Part shown: in pieces, positions 45,246-58,326 of the stretch
How positions within the stretch are numbered: the first letter of the stretch is position 1
Layout of the letters: every line of letters begins with the position of its first letter
Origin: Miscanthus floridulus
Taxonomy: Eukaryota > Streptophyta > Magnoliopsida > Poales > Poaceae
NCBI RefSeq assembly: GCF_019320115.1
Contig: NC_089584.1
Span: forward strand, 75,888,791-75,952,790
DNA: 64,000 bases
Direction of reading: 5' to 3'
The notes under the pieces: generated by a model
What the model saw: only the letters and a program-made list of their open reading frames with translations
What the model was told of the DNA's origin: nothing
The model's database searches: none
Made by a program: the position numbers and the translations under genes

Positions 45246-48200
45246 TGTGGCAGAACCTCCTAAGGAATCGGGCCCACATGCACCTATCGTTGTCTTAACA
45301 GACCTCGGATAGCGTACATGAGTTCCCAACAACTCAACAGGTCTGTCGGGTGTCCTCGGGAAACCCGAATCATCCACGATTCTCTTTTCAAACAGGATCC
45401 CAATCACAGTCATCGCAGATTACAACAGTTTATTCAAATATATACCAGAGTAAAAGATAGCGGAAGTCTTAAGATAACATTATTACAAACCAGTTGTTTT
45501 CAAAGTTACAATACCATAAGTGTTATACAACCATAGTAGCGGGATAATATTACATTAACTTTATTTATCATACAAACTAACGCCTTGTCCAAAGGCCATT
45601 CATTACTCCTCATCATCATTGACTTCAAACACCGACATGCAGCAGGGACCAAAACAAGCCTGCGCATGCGACTCGCCTGCAACAAGGGTTAACAAACCCT
45701 AAGTACAAAGGTACTCAACAAGACTAACCCAACGTAACAGGATGTAAGACTTTAGAGATGCAGGGGTTTAGGGCAAGGTAAGGGTGTAGCAAGTTTCAAA
45801 AGTTCTTTGCCAAAAGCTTACTATTCTTCATTCTATTTTCAAGTTTTACCACTAAGTCCTTTTTGTTCTTTATCTCAAACTAAATGTACATTTCCCATAT
45901 TTCATTCCTTCTCATTTCATTCTTTTTTCTCATATTTTAGTAATTCACCAGTCCTGCATTGCTTCTGTAATGAATCGAGTCTCCATATCCGCGGAGCACC
46001 GGCAATTCGAATTGATTCAAGTCCCAGCTGGGGATTCCTTATCACACGACATATGTAGAACTTAATCTTGCATATATCAACCTCGCTACAGGATCCTCCT
46101 ATACTAAGCCGTCTCCACACCACCCGAGAGCACAGCACACCTCAAATCCGGCCACATTCCAGCCACGAGGGTACACGCTACTCCCGCCATCTCTCCACTC
46201 CCAGTGCGTGGGCATTCGTCTTAGTATCGGATTAGCCGAAGCAGGCTTACCGGAGTATGTGACCAGTACTACAAAGGGTCTCGTTCAGAAGATCTACAAT
46301 GAGTGGCCTTTAAGCGACATAGTCGGCAACATTATCCAACATTCAAGATAAGTCACCCGGCTAGTCTCTAATTCATTCTACATTCTTTCTTTCTTTGGCC
46401 AGTATGCCATCTTTGATTGTATCGAAACTTTTACTTTGAAAGCCTACCATAAAGCATACTAAGCACACTACGCCTTTATAAACGAAAACATCTTCAAGGA
46501 TGGTAAACAATTATCAAGGTAGGTAATGCATCAAGTAGGTAACATTTGAATTAAACAACTTAATGCAATAAATAACATAGGTGATAAACTTTTCAAAGTA
46601 AACAAGGTAAGGGCTTAATGCATAAACCGGGGCTTGCCTTCGTTGACGATTTCCGGTTCCGGATTAGTACCACAATTATCAAATCCCGTGACAACCGGGG
46701 ATTCTTCCAGAACTTGCTCAACTAGAATCGTTTCGTTCTCGGGTTCTACACGAAATGATAACATATGCTTTAACATGATGATAATGTAAACATGATGCTT
46801 TCACGGCACATGAAATGTAAAAACACCCGCAAACGATTTTATTTCGCGGTACAGTTGCAAGCCAACAAAACCAACCTGTAACCCTATCATTAAGAATCAC
46901 ACATGTGACTTGACCTAATGGATCTTGGAACCCTACTAGTCACAAAACATGACCAAAACAAGATCCAACACTAATCAACACTTAGGGTTTCGACGAGTTA
47001 ACGTATTAATGACTTTTGTTATCACATGAAAAGTCATTAAGATTTACTAATTACAGATTAGATATTAGTTCAAATACTAATTAAGATACTAAGGATTATT
47101 ATAATTTAATGACCCAAGGTCAACAAACAAATCTAAAGTCAAACAATCTTAATTGATTAAACATTGATTAAATGAATAATTAATTAAATACTTAAGTCTA
47201 CATTAGGTATAAAATAAACTTTGTCCAATTAAGCTCAAATTTTTATGTAAGCTTCCTCATGATAAATTAGTGTACCAAAATAAATTTCATAATTTTTGGA
47301 GTTATATAGTGACCTACAAAAATCATGGAAATTACATTTTTCAATTAATGGACCAAATATTTGAACATTAAAACTATATTCAAATTCTATGTTTCAAATT
47401 TTTAAATCATACTAGAACATGTACAGAAGCTACCCACAAATTTTCAGAATTTTTGGATGTGTAAATAAATTCCTACAAAATTGCCAAATTGCTGCACTAT
47501 TCAAAATTAGAAAATAACCAAGGCTCACTGTTCTTCTTCCTCAGCTTCACTGACAGCCTGGGCCCGCTGTCAGCGACACAACGAAGCCGCACGGTGGCGC
47601 GGCCAGTTCCAGCCAGCAAAACGCGCCGGTGGTGACTCTCCGACGATACGGACTGCTCCTACATGATCTACACCAAGTCGCGCATCTATCCCAAGCCTCA
47701 GAACAGAAAAGGACACACCGGATGGAACTCGACGCCGGCCATGGCGGCTCGGACCCGACGGTGGTCGTTGTAACTAGGGCTACGGCGCAGTAGAGTCAAA
47801 GGAAGAGTGAGCAACACGCTCAGGAGCTCACCGAGATCACGATGATGGGCTTGGTGCAGTCGGAGATGGTCTGGAGTAGCCTGGCCACAGTGAGGCAGTC
47901 GCGGCGGAGCTTCGGCCGGCTCCGAAGAAGATGCCGTCGCGCGGTGGTGCTGATCAGCTAGAAGCGAGGCGAGCAGGTCAGGAATGAGCGACAGGGCAAG
48001 GCGGAGCTGCTGGCCAACGCAATTGGCTTGAGGTGGTCCGACGAGGATGAATTGGGCGATCGCAGCAAGGTCACCGGTGGCGAACAGTCGACGGGAAAAC
48101 TCCGATTGATGACGATGTACTCCTATTTATAGCAAACTTGAGGGCGTACGGTGATGACAGCACACGGGCGAACTCGCCACGGAGGTTTGGGCGTGTCACT

Positions 48201-48896
48201 GCGCGTGAAAGCGGTGAAATCCGATCGGCGGTGAACTCCGCATGGCGCCGGCGGCAAGCAGTGAGGTGGAGGTGAATTTTTGAAATAATTACAGAACTGC
48301 CACTGCATTCATATCTCAAATTACTCAGAAATTTTCTAAAGAAGTTGAAAATCTCTAAAAATGAAAGTTGCTCAACTTTTCAAGTACTACAACTTTGGTT
48401 TAAGAAACATTTTCAAATTCTGCCCCCATTTTGAATTTCACATTTGGGGTACATTTAAAGATTTGAATCATTCCAAAATTACTCCAAATTTTGTATGTAA
48501 ACTTGAAAAACTTTGAATACCAAAGTTGATCCATATAAAATAATCTCCAACTTTGCTTTTTACCTCAACCCCAAATTCCTCATGGATTTTGAATTACTAA
48601 AAAGGGGCAAAAAGGACTTTTATAATTTGAATATGAATTCAAATTTGATTTGTCTTCCTTTTACTTAGATTTTGATTTTTGACCAGCAACATGGCCCATT
48701 AGGATTATTTGAGTCAAAGGACATATGACCTCACATGATCACATGAAATTTAACCCTTGTGGTCATGATCTGTATTTAGGGTTTTTAAAACACATCATAT
48801 GAATGCATTCAAAACTTTATACTATATGAATGCTTTGCAATGCACATGATGATATGTCAAATTTTAGTATTAGGTTAAAACACCAGAGGTGTTACA
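45246..48896 (-). repeat. 3' LTR of chromovirus D (3651 bp)
   Basis: Plus-strand ends TGTGGCAGAACC and GAGGTGTTACA. Carries the paired AACACC..GGTGTT palindrome at its outer end. Mid-region GC-rich (47550-48260). Lacks a 35-bp block found in the other LTR near 58203. Confidence 0.93.
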
Positions 48897-48910
48897 ACCC
48901 TTCCCCCTTA
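48897..48910 (-). promoter_or_regulatory. Polypurine tract of chromovirus D
   Basis: Minus-strand TAAGGGGGAAGGGT directly before the LTR. Confidence 0.88.
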
Positions 48911-49065
48911 AAGAAATCTCATCCCGAGATTTAAAACTTAGGGCTAAGTAATGGAAAAGGAAATGTGTCAAGCTAACACATTAGAACTTTATTCAAAAGG
49001 CGAGCGAGGGGGTTTTCCATTCTGTTAACAGCAAGACAAGTTACAATGTAGACAAGGTATTGCAA

Positions 49066-52000
49066 CTAGATAGAAGCGAAGAAGTCAGGAAAGTTCTCTT
49101 CTAAGTAATCCTCGGACTCCCAAGTAGCTTCATCTTCAGTGTGTTGATTCCATTGTACTTTGTAGAACTTGATCGTTCGTCTCCGAGTGACTCGATCTTT
49201 TTTATCTAAGACTCTAATGGGGTACTCGGCATAAGTCAAATCAGGTTCTAGTTCTACACCACCAAAGTCGATCTCCTGGTCAGGTACTTGAAGACACTTC
49301 TTTAACTGAGATACATGAAAGATATTATGCACCGCTGACATGTGATCTGGTAGCTTAACGCGATAGGCGACTGGTCCACATCGTTGTTGGATCTGAAAAG
49401 GACCAACATAACGGGGCGCCAACTTTCCCCGAATCCCAAAACGATAAACTCCTTTCATCGGTGATACCTTGAGGTAGACATAATCTCCCACTTTAAATTC
49501 TAGCGGTCGTCTCCTCTTATCAGCATAGCTTTTCTGTCTGGATTGAGCTACCTTCATATTGGCTTGTATGAGTTTAACTTTCTCTTCAGCTTCCTTGACC
49601 ACATCCGGTCCAAAGAACCAACGTTCTCCAGCTTCTGACCAATTTAAAGGTGTTTGGCACCTATGGCCATACAGTGCTTCGAACGGTGCCATTTTAATGC
49701 TCTCTTGATGGCTGTTGTTATATGAGAATTCAGCTAAGGGAAGGCATTCATCCCATTTAGCACCAAAGGAAAGAACACATGCTCTTAACATATCTTCAAG
49801 AATTTGATTTACCCTTTCAGTCTGTCTGTTTGTTTGTGGATGATAAGCAGAACTACGGATAAGTTTAGTTCCTAAAGACTCATGTAAACTTTTCCAAAAC
49901 TTGGATATGAACAATGATCCTCTGTCAGAGACAATGGTCTTGGGTACCCCATGCAGACTAAAAATTCTATCAAGATAAAGCTTTGCATACTGCTCCGCTC
50001 GATATTTATCTCTGACTGGTAAGAAATGAGCTATTTTGGTTAGACGATCAACAATAACCCATATTGAATTGTAGTCTGCAGATGTCCTAGGTAGCCCTAC
50101 TATGAAGTCCATACAAATATCTTCCCACTTCCAAGATGGAACTGGCAACGAATGTAATGGACCTGCAGTCTTCATATGAACTGCTTTGACTCTCTGGCAA
50201 ATATCACACTTGGCCACATATTGAGCTATTTCTATTTTCATTTTGGTCCACCAATATCTCTTTCTCAGATCATGATACATTTTGTTGCTACCCGGATGAA
50301 TGGAGTATCTTGTAGAATGAGCTTCATCAAGAATCTGCTTTCGCAGCTCCAGATTTTTGGGTATTACCAACCTATCCTTGAACCATACGACATCTGATTC
50401 ATCAATCTTGAAACATGTTGGTTTTCCAGATCTGACTTTATCCTTAATATGGGCTATGCCCTTACTTTTCTATTGAGCAGCAATGATCAGATCTTTAATA
50501 GTAGACTCGACTACAATATTGGACAGGGAACCTTGTTCTATGATTTGTAAATCTAGATGCTCCATCTCTTGACACAATGTTCGCTACATAGGTTCTACAA
50601 TTAGGCAATGACAATGACTCTTGCGACTCAGGGCATCGGCAACCACATTAGCCTTGCCCGGATGATAATGCACTTCTAAGTCATAATCTTTGATAAGTTC
50701 TAACCATCTCCTTTGCCTCATATTCAACTCTGACTGAGTGAAGATGTATTTCAAACTCTTGTGATCCGTATAGATATGACATATATTGCCCAATAAATAA
50801 TGTCACCAAATCTTGAGTGAATGGACAACAGCAGCTAATTCAAGATCATGGGTGGGATAATGTTCTTCGTGCTTCTTGAGTTGTCTGGAAGCATATGCTA
50901 TGACTCTACCTTCTTGCATAAGAACACAGCCAATACCAATTCCAGATGCATCACAATAGATATCAAATGGCCTCTCGATATCAGGTTGTGCTAATACTGG
51001 TGCAGTTGTCAACAACTTCTTCAATGTCTGAAAGGCCTCTTCACATTCGGTTGACCATACAAACTTTGTTTGATTTTTCAACAGTCCAGTAATTGGCTTC
51101 GCAATTCTGGAGAAGTCAGGGATAAACCGACGGTAATACCCTGCCAACCCCAGGAAGCTACGAACTTGATGAACAGTTGTAGGTGCTTTCCAATTAAGGA
51201 CTTCTTCTACCTTGCTCGGATCAACAGCTATACCTTCAGTAGATAGCACATGACCCAGAAATTGTACTTCCTCCAACCAAAATGCACATTTGCTGAATTT
51301 GGCATATAGTTGGTGATCTCTTAATCTTTGTAGAACAATACGGAGATGTTCTACATGTTCCTCTTTGCTCTTAGAGTAGATAAGAATGTCATCAATAAAC
51401 ACCACGACAAACTTATCCAACTCAGGCATGAAAACTGAGTTCATCAGGTACATGAAATGAGCCGGGGCATTGGTCAGCCCAAAAGACATGACTAGATACT
51501 CATATAGACCATATCAGGTAGTAAACGCTGTCTTTGGCACATCTTCACGTCTGATCTTAATCTGGTGGTAGCCTGATCTTAAGTCTATCTTTGAGAATAC
51601 CTTAGCTCCCGCAAGTTGATCAAAAAGCAAATCAATTTGGGGTAATGGGTATTTGTTCTTGATGGTGACTTCATTTAATGGCCTATAATCAACACATAAC
51701 CTTAAGGTTTGATCCTTCTTCTTCACGAAAATAGCAGGACATCCCCAAGGTGATGAACTGGGTTGAATGAAACCCTTGTCTAACAACTCTTGTAGTTGCA
51801 TTTTTAATTCTGCTAATTCTTTCGGTGGCATCCTATATGCTCTTCTGGACACTGGTGCTGTCCCTGGTTTTAGATCAATTCTGAACTCTACGTCTCGGTC
51901 TGGTGGCAGACCAGGCAGGTCATCGGGAAAGACATCCATAAACTCACATACCACTGAAATTTCCTCGGCTCCTTCAACAATAATTGCACAGACTGTCTCC

Positions 52001-53562
52001 ACTGTACTCTTAGGAAAAGGAAGTTGGATGAGAAGTTGGGTTTTGCTGTCAGGTGCATTTACCCTTATTGTTCTACGCAGGACATCTATGATAGCCCCGT
52101 GTTGAGTTAGCTAGTTCATACCAAGGATCACATCTATATCTTGATCCTTTAAAATCAGCATATTGGTAGGGAACTCATAACCTCCCAAATCAATAGGTAC
52201 ATGCTGAACTACCTCCCTTGTACAGATTCGTCCCCCAGGCGACTGTATATGATAGGGTTCTTTTGTTTCCCCAATAGCTATCCCATGCTTCACAACAAAT
52301 GTATGATTGATGAATGTATGGGATGCACCAGAATCAAATAAGGTAATTGCAGGATGCTTAGCAATGGGAAACATACCCATCATAACTGGTTCTCCCTCTG
52401 GAATAGATTCCACTTGCGTATAGAATACCCTTCCAGTTTTCTTCTCAGTCGGACCCTTTTGATGGTTCTGAGCATTGCCCTTGTACTGATTTTGAGCTTG
52501 ATTAACAGGGGCTTTGGTTGCATCAGGATTGCTCTTCCTAGGATACGGACATTCTCGGGAAAAATGCCCAGGTTTACCACAATTATAGCATGGAAAATTG
52601 TGATTCTGGGGAGTAGCATTGCAGTTTGCATTATTAGCATTGTTCGGCTGCTGTGGTGCTTGATGTGTATAAGGTGTATTAGTTGCAGGGCGAATGAAGA
52701 TTTGCTGCCTGCTTTGGCCTTGTTGTGGGCGAAATGGCGTATGGCCATGATTCTGGGGATGGTATACTATCTTCTGACGCTTGCCACTTGATGATCCGGA
52801 AGTAAATATTTTCTTCTTCTTTGCCTCTTTGTGTCGGCGATAATTCTCTTCCGAAGCGATAGCAATGTTAATTGTTTTATGGTAAGTTGCATTACCACAG
52901 GCTACCATCATTGTCTGAAGTTTAGTGTTCAAGCCTCTAAGAAAATGATTCTTTTTCTTCCTATCAGTATTGACATACTCAATAGCATACTACGACAGGT
53001 GGTTGAAACGCCCAACATAATGCATCACCGGGTGCTCCCCTTGCTTAAGAGCCAAGAACTCTTCCAGCTTCATGGTCATCACACCGTCCGGAATATAATG
53101 TGCCCTGAAGGCATCCTTGAACTCCCTCTAGTTGATTTGGTGACCAACGGGCTGTACTGCTACCAAATTTGCCCACCAAGCACCAGCAGCTCCTCGGAGT
53201 TGCTATGCCGTAAACCTTGGTTTTTGAACCTCAATACAGTGAATCAGCTCGAACTTTTGCTCTATTGTCCTAAGCCAATCATCAGCTTCTAATGGTTCAT
53301 CTGCCTTTGAGAACACAGGCAAACGTGTGTCAGTAAAATCCACATAGGTCGACTCGTCGTTTCCATTATTACGACGGCCACGATTAGGGTATGGTGCCTG
53401 CTGGTTCTGCGTCAACTCCCTTAATAGCCTGGCATTCTCTGTCGTTGCGTTGACGAGTGCAGCTATGGCATCTGCCATAGTCGAGGGCATTGGTGGAGGA
53501 TTTGGGCACTCATCATCATCATGCGAGCCACTAGCACCAGTTCGGGTGATAGGACGAGGCAT
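49066..53562 (-). pseudogene. Gag-pol polyprotein of chromovirus D, one frame with eight stops
   Basis: Starts MPRPITRTGASG at 53562. Order: capsid (to about 52900); CCHC knuckle CYNCGKPGHFSRECP (about 52575); protease TLFDSGASHTFI (about 52330); RT with [20 protein letters not shown] and catalytic FIDDILIYS (about 51390); RNase H with YCDASG and YTDHKSLKY; integrase HHCC, then CMDFIVGLP, IVSDRGSLF and TERVNQI (Glu kept; HPQTDG is HPQTNR); GPY/F; chromodomain with IRVLD, YKVQW and ATWE, ending at 49066. Stops end at 53203, 53128, 52990, 52111, 51514, 50803, 50584 and 50470, six TAG and two TGA, with no frameshift in 4.5 kb. At 53128 and 52111 TAG replaces a conserved Trp, at 51514 and 50803 TGA replaces a probable Arg. 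Confidence 0.93.
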
Positions 53563-53721
53563 CTGTTAGAGAAACACATTTACTTACATTATTCTTTATT
53601 AAAAGCTTTTAAAAGGTTGCATGCTACAAAGGGTTCTTATTTAAATTACATGTCTTGTATCTCACAAGACAACCCTGGTTTTCTAGGAAAGCAGTAAAGG
53701 AACTACTACTACTCCAAGCTT

Positions 53722-54258
53722 TTAGTCTTTGGCATCCGTGCCCGTATCGGATGAAACCTCATCTTCATCTGAGAAGTACACTAACTCCTCAGGATCCTCC
53801 TCCTCTTCTTCATTCTCGACTTCTCCTGGAGCTACAATCATTTCTTCATCGGTAACTTCACCATCCCCATGAGGAGGATGAAGTTGAGCATACAACATAT
53901 GGACATTTTCATGCAGGATGGCATTGTCCATCTCCAGGTCCTCTACATAGAACTCCAACTCATTGACGCGTTCATTGGCCGCATCTTCTCGTGTCCAGGC
54001 TTCATTCTGTAGCTCCATGGTCATGGTGATGCCCCTTTGCATTTCCGCCAGCTCTTCTTGGTCTTTGGCATGAGCTCGACGAAGAGTGTTGAGCTCCTTG
54101 TTAAGGTTCTCGACGTTGGCGGGGTTGCTTGAAGATCCTTCCTCTCCTAGGTTCTTGGAACTTCCTTCACCAAGCTCATGGTTTCTTGGTGCCAATTGGT
54201 GACGAGGGACTCCATGAGGTCCGGTGGACTTGCGTGTGGTTTTCTTGGTCTTTGCCAT
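53722..54258 (-). CDS. Extra ORF before gag with H3-tail-like N-terminus (element D), intact
   Basis: 178 codons from 54258. After Met the protein reads AKTKKTTRKSTG, matching H3 positions A1, T3, K4, T6, R8, K9, S10, T11 and G12, then VPRHQLAPR, matching H3 PRKQLATK at P16, R17, Q19, L20 and A21 after one extra residue. A Gly/Ser-rich linker, a long coiled coil (residues about 48-125, with NEAW..RVNELE shared with the C element ORF) and a strongly acidic Glu/Asp tail follow. No zinc finger or enzyme motif. It lies between PBS and gag, about 160 bp upstream of gag. It has no stop, although gag-pol next to it has eight. The role is unknown; see findings. Confidence 0.82.
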   Translation of the reverse strand: MAKTKKTTRKSTGPHGVPRHQLAPRNHELGEGSSKNLGEEGSSSNPANVENLNKELNTLRRAHAKDQEELAEMQRGITMTMELQNEAWTREDAANERVNELEFYVEDLEMDNAILHENVHMLYAQLHPPHGDGEVTDEEMIVAPGEVENEEEEEDPEELVYFSDEDEVSSDTGTDAKD

Positions 54259-54632
54259 AGCCTAAAGAATTTAGGGTAGGATTATAAGAATAGCTTGAGG
54301 ATAACGGGGGTTAGCAAGAATGGGATTGATATTACTTACCCAACCACTATTAAGGGGAATTATTATGCAATGTGCTCAAGCATGATGCATGAATCGATCT
54401 TATGAATCTAAGTACAAAAGATTAATATAATCATAAGTACTAGATTTTCATAATACATAGGACAAACCTAATCATATTATCCGCCACAAACTTTTCAAAT
54501 AAGTCAGGATTGAGCCTAGATCAAAGGTAAGAAGAAAGAAATTGAACTTTCAAAATATCATGTTTACTTTCATTGATCCAAATCATTTTGAAGGTTTTCC
54601 AAAGTAACCTACAATGATCTTAGATGGGAACT

Positions 54633-54644
54633 GCTCTGATACCA
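54633..54644 (-). promoter_or_regulatory. Primer binding site of chromovirus D
   Basis: Minus-strand TGGTATCAGAGC, two bases from the LTR at 54647. The leader between it and the first ORF (54259-54632) is non-coding. Confidence 0.92.
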
Positions 54645-54646
54645 GC

Positions 54647-57600
54647 TGTGGTAGAACCTCCTAAGGAATCGGGCCCACATGCACCTATCGTTGTCTTAAC
54701 AGACCTCGGATAGCGTACATGAGTTCCCAACAACTCAACAGGTCTGTCGGGTGTCCTCGGGAAACCCAAATCATCCATGATTCTCTTTTCAAACAGGATC
54801 CCAATCACAGTCATCGCAGATTACAACAGTTTATTCAAATATATACCAAAGTAAAAGATAGCGGAAGTCTTAAGATAACATTATTACAAACCAGTTGTTT
54901 TCAAAGTTACAATACCATAAGTGTCATACAACCATAGTAGCGGGATAATATTACATTAACTTTATTTATCATACAAACTAACGCCTTGTCCAAAGGCCAT
55001 TCATTACTCCTCATCATCGTTGACTTCAAACACCGACATGCAGCAGGGACCAAAACAAGCCTGCGCATGCGACTCGCCTGCAACAAGGGTTAACAAACCC
55101 TGAGTACAAAGGTACTCAACAAGACTAACCCGACGTAATGGGATGTAAGACTTTAGAGATGCAGGGGTTTAGGGCAAGGTAAGGGTGTAGCAAGTTTCAA
55201 AAGTTCTTTGCCAAAAGCTTACTATTCTTCATTCTATTTTCAAGTTTTACCACTAAGTCCTTTTTGTTCTTTATCTCAAACTAAATGTACATTTCCCATA
55301 TTTTATTCCTTCTCATTTCATTCTTTTTTCTCATATTTTAGTAATTCACCAGTCCTGCATTGCTTCTATAATGAATCGAGTCTCCATATCCGCGGAGCAC
55401 CGGCAATTCGAATTGATTCAAGTCCCAGCTGGGGATTCCTTATCACACGACATATGTAGAACTTAATCTTGCATATATCAACCTCGCTACAGGATCCTCC
55501 TAACTAAGCCGTCTCCACACCACCCGAGAGCACAGCACACCTCAAATCCGGCCACATTCCAGCCACGAGGGTACACGCTACTCCCGCCATCTCTCCACTC
55601 CCAGTGCGTGGGCATTCGTCTTAGTATCGGATTAGCCGAAGCAGGCTTACCGGAGTATGTGACCAGTACTATAAAGGGTCTCGTTCAGAAGATCCACAAT
55701 GAGTGGCCTTTAAGCGACATAGTCGGCAACATTATCCAACATTCAAGATAAGTCACCCGGCTAGTCTCTAATTCATTCTACATTCTTTCTTTCTTTGGCC
55801 AGTATGCCATCTTTGATTGTATCGAAACTTTTACTTTGAAAGCCTACCATAAAGCATACTAAGCACACTACGCCTTTATAAACGAAAACATCTTCAAGGA
55901 TGGTAAACAATTATCAAGGTAGGTAATGCATCAAGTAGGTAACATTTGAATTAAACAACTTAATGCAATAAATAACATAGGTGATAAACTTTTCAAAGTA
56001 AACAAGGTAAGGGCTTAATGCATAAACCGGGGCTTGCCTTCGTTGACGATTTCCGGTTCCGGATTAGTACCACAATTATCAAATCCCGTGACAACCGGGG
56101 ATTCTTCCAGAACTTGCTCAACTAGAATCGTTTCGTTCTCGGGTTCTACACGAAATGATAACATATGCTTTAACATGATGATAATGTAAACATGATGCTT
56201 TCACGGCACATGAAATGTAAAAACACCCGCAAACGATTTTATTTCGCGGTACAGTTGCAAGCCAACAAAACCAACCTGTAACCCTATCATTAAGAATCAC
56301 ACATGTGACTTGACCTAATGGATCTTGGAACCCTACTAGTCACAAAACATGACCAAAACAAGATCCAACACTAATCAACACTTAGGGTTTCGACGAGTTA
56401 ACGTATTAATGACTTTTGTTATCACATGAAAAGTCATTAAGATTTACTAATTACAGATTAGATATTAGTTCAAATACTAATTAAGATACTAAGGATTATT
56501 ATAATTTAATGACCCAAGGTCAACAAACAAATCTAAAGTCAAACAATCTTAATTGATTAAACATTGATTAAATGAATAATTAATTAAATACTTAAGTCTA
56601 CATTAGGTATAAAATACACTTTGTCCAATTAAGCTCAAATTTTTATGTAAGCTTCCTCATGATAAATTAGTGTACCAAAATAAATTTCATAATTTTTGGA
56701 GTTATATAGTGACCTACAAAAATCATGGAAATTGCATTTTTCAATTAATGGACCAAATATTTGAACATTAAAACTATATTCAAATTCTATGTTTCAAATT
56801 TTTAAATCATACTAGAACATGTATAGAAGCTACCCACAAATTTTCAGAATTTTTGGATGTGTAAATAAATTCCTACAAAATTGCCAAATTGCTGCACTAT
56901 TCAAAATTAGAAAATAACCAAGGCTCACTGTTCTTCTTCCTCAGCTTCACTGACAGCCTGGGCCCGCTGTCAGCGACACAACGAAGCCGCACGGTGGCGC
57001 GGCCAGTTCCGGCCAGCAAAACGCGCTAGTGGTGACTCTCCGACGATACGGACTGCTCCTACATGATCTACACCAAGTCGCGCATCTATCCCAAGCCTCA
57101 GAACAGAAAAGGACACACCGGATGGAACTCGACGCCGGCCATGGCGGCTCGGACCCGACGGTGGTCGTTGTAACTAGGGCTACGGCGCAGTAGAGTCAAA
57201 GGAAGAGTGAGCAACACGCTCAGGAGCTCACCGGGATCACGATGATGGGCTTGGTGCAGTCGGAGATGGTCTGGAGTAGCCTGGCCACAGTGAGGCAGTC
57301 GTGGCGGAGCTTCGGCCGGCTCCAAAGAAGATGCCGTCGCGCGGTGGTGCTGATCGGCTAGAAGCGAGGCGAGCAGGTCAGGAATGAGCGACAGGGCAAG
57401 GCGGAGCTGCTGGCCAACGCAATTGGCTTGAGGTGGTCCGACGAGGATGAATTGGGCGATCGCAGCAAGGTCACCGGCGGCGAACAGTCGACGGGAAAAC
57501 TCCGATTGACGACGATGTACTCCTATTTATAGCAAACTTGAGGGCGTACGGTGATGACAGCACACGGGCGAACTCGCCACGGAGGTTTGGGCGTGTCACT

Positions 57601-58326
57601 GCGCGTGAAAGCGGTGAAATCCGATCGGCGGTGAACTCCGCGTGGCGCCGGCGGCAAGCAGTGAGGTGGAGGTGAATTTTTGAAATAATTACAGAACTGC
57701 CACTGCATTCATATCTCAAATTACTCCGAAATTTTCTAAAGAAGTTGAAAATCTCCAAAAATGAAAGTTGCTCAACTTTTCAAGTACTACAACTTTGGTT
57801 TAAGAAACATTTTCAAATTCTGCCCCCATTTTGAATTTCACATTTGGGGTACATTTAAAGATTTGAATCATTCCAAAATTACTCCAAATTTTGTATGTAA
57901 ACTTGAAAAACTTTGAATACCAAAGTTGATCCATATAAAATAATCTCCAACTTTGCTTTTTACCTCAACCCCAAATTCCTCATGGATTTTGAATTAGTAA
58001 AAAGGGGCAAAAAGGACTTTTATAATTTGAATATGAATTCAAATTTGATTTGTCTTCCTTTTACTTAGATTTTGATTTTTGACCAGCAACATGGCCCATT
58101 AGGATTATTTGAGTCAAAGGACATATGACCTCACATGATCACATGAAATTTAACCCTTGTGGTCATGATCTGTATTTAGGGTTTTTAAAACACATCACAT
58201 GAAATAACAGCATTATGAGATAAACCTCATTTAGTGAATGCATTCAAAACTTTATACTATATGAATGCTTTGCAATGCACATGATGACATGTCAAATTTT
58301 AGTATTAGGTTAAAACACCAGAGGTG
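54647..58326 (-). repeat. 5' LTR of chromovirus D (3680 bp), outer end clipped
   Basis: Matches 45246-48896. Ends at GAGGTG instead of GAGGTGTTACA, with the C LTR resuming at once. Contains a 35-bp segment (about 58203-58237) absent from the other LTR. Confidence 0.92.

Larger units (their letters stand above)
45246..58326 (-). mobile_element. Element D: second Tekay-type chromovirus, nested in C's 3' LTR
   Basis: Minus-strand element with LTRs 45246-48896 and 54647-58326, PPT at 48897, PBS at 54633-54644, an H3-tail-like ORF, and a gag-pol with terminal chromodomain. All domains are present and in one frame, broken only by eight stop codons. LTRs are very alike, with long stretches almost identical, so it is young. 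The 5' LTR's outer end lacks the last bases (TTACA) and the second TSD copy. It is younger than C, which it splits. Confidence 0.93.
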
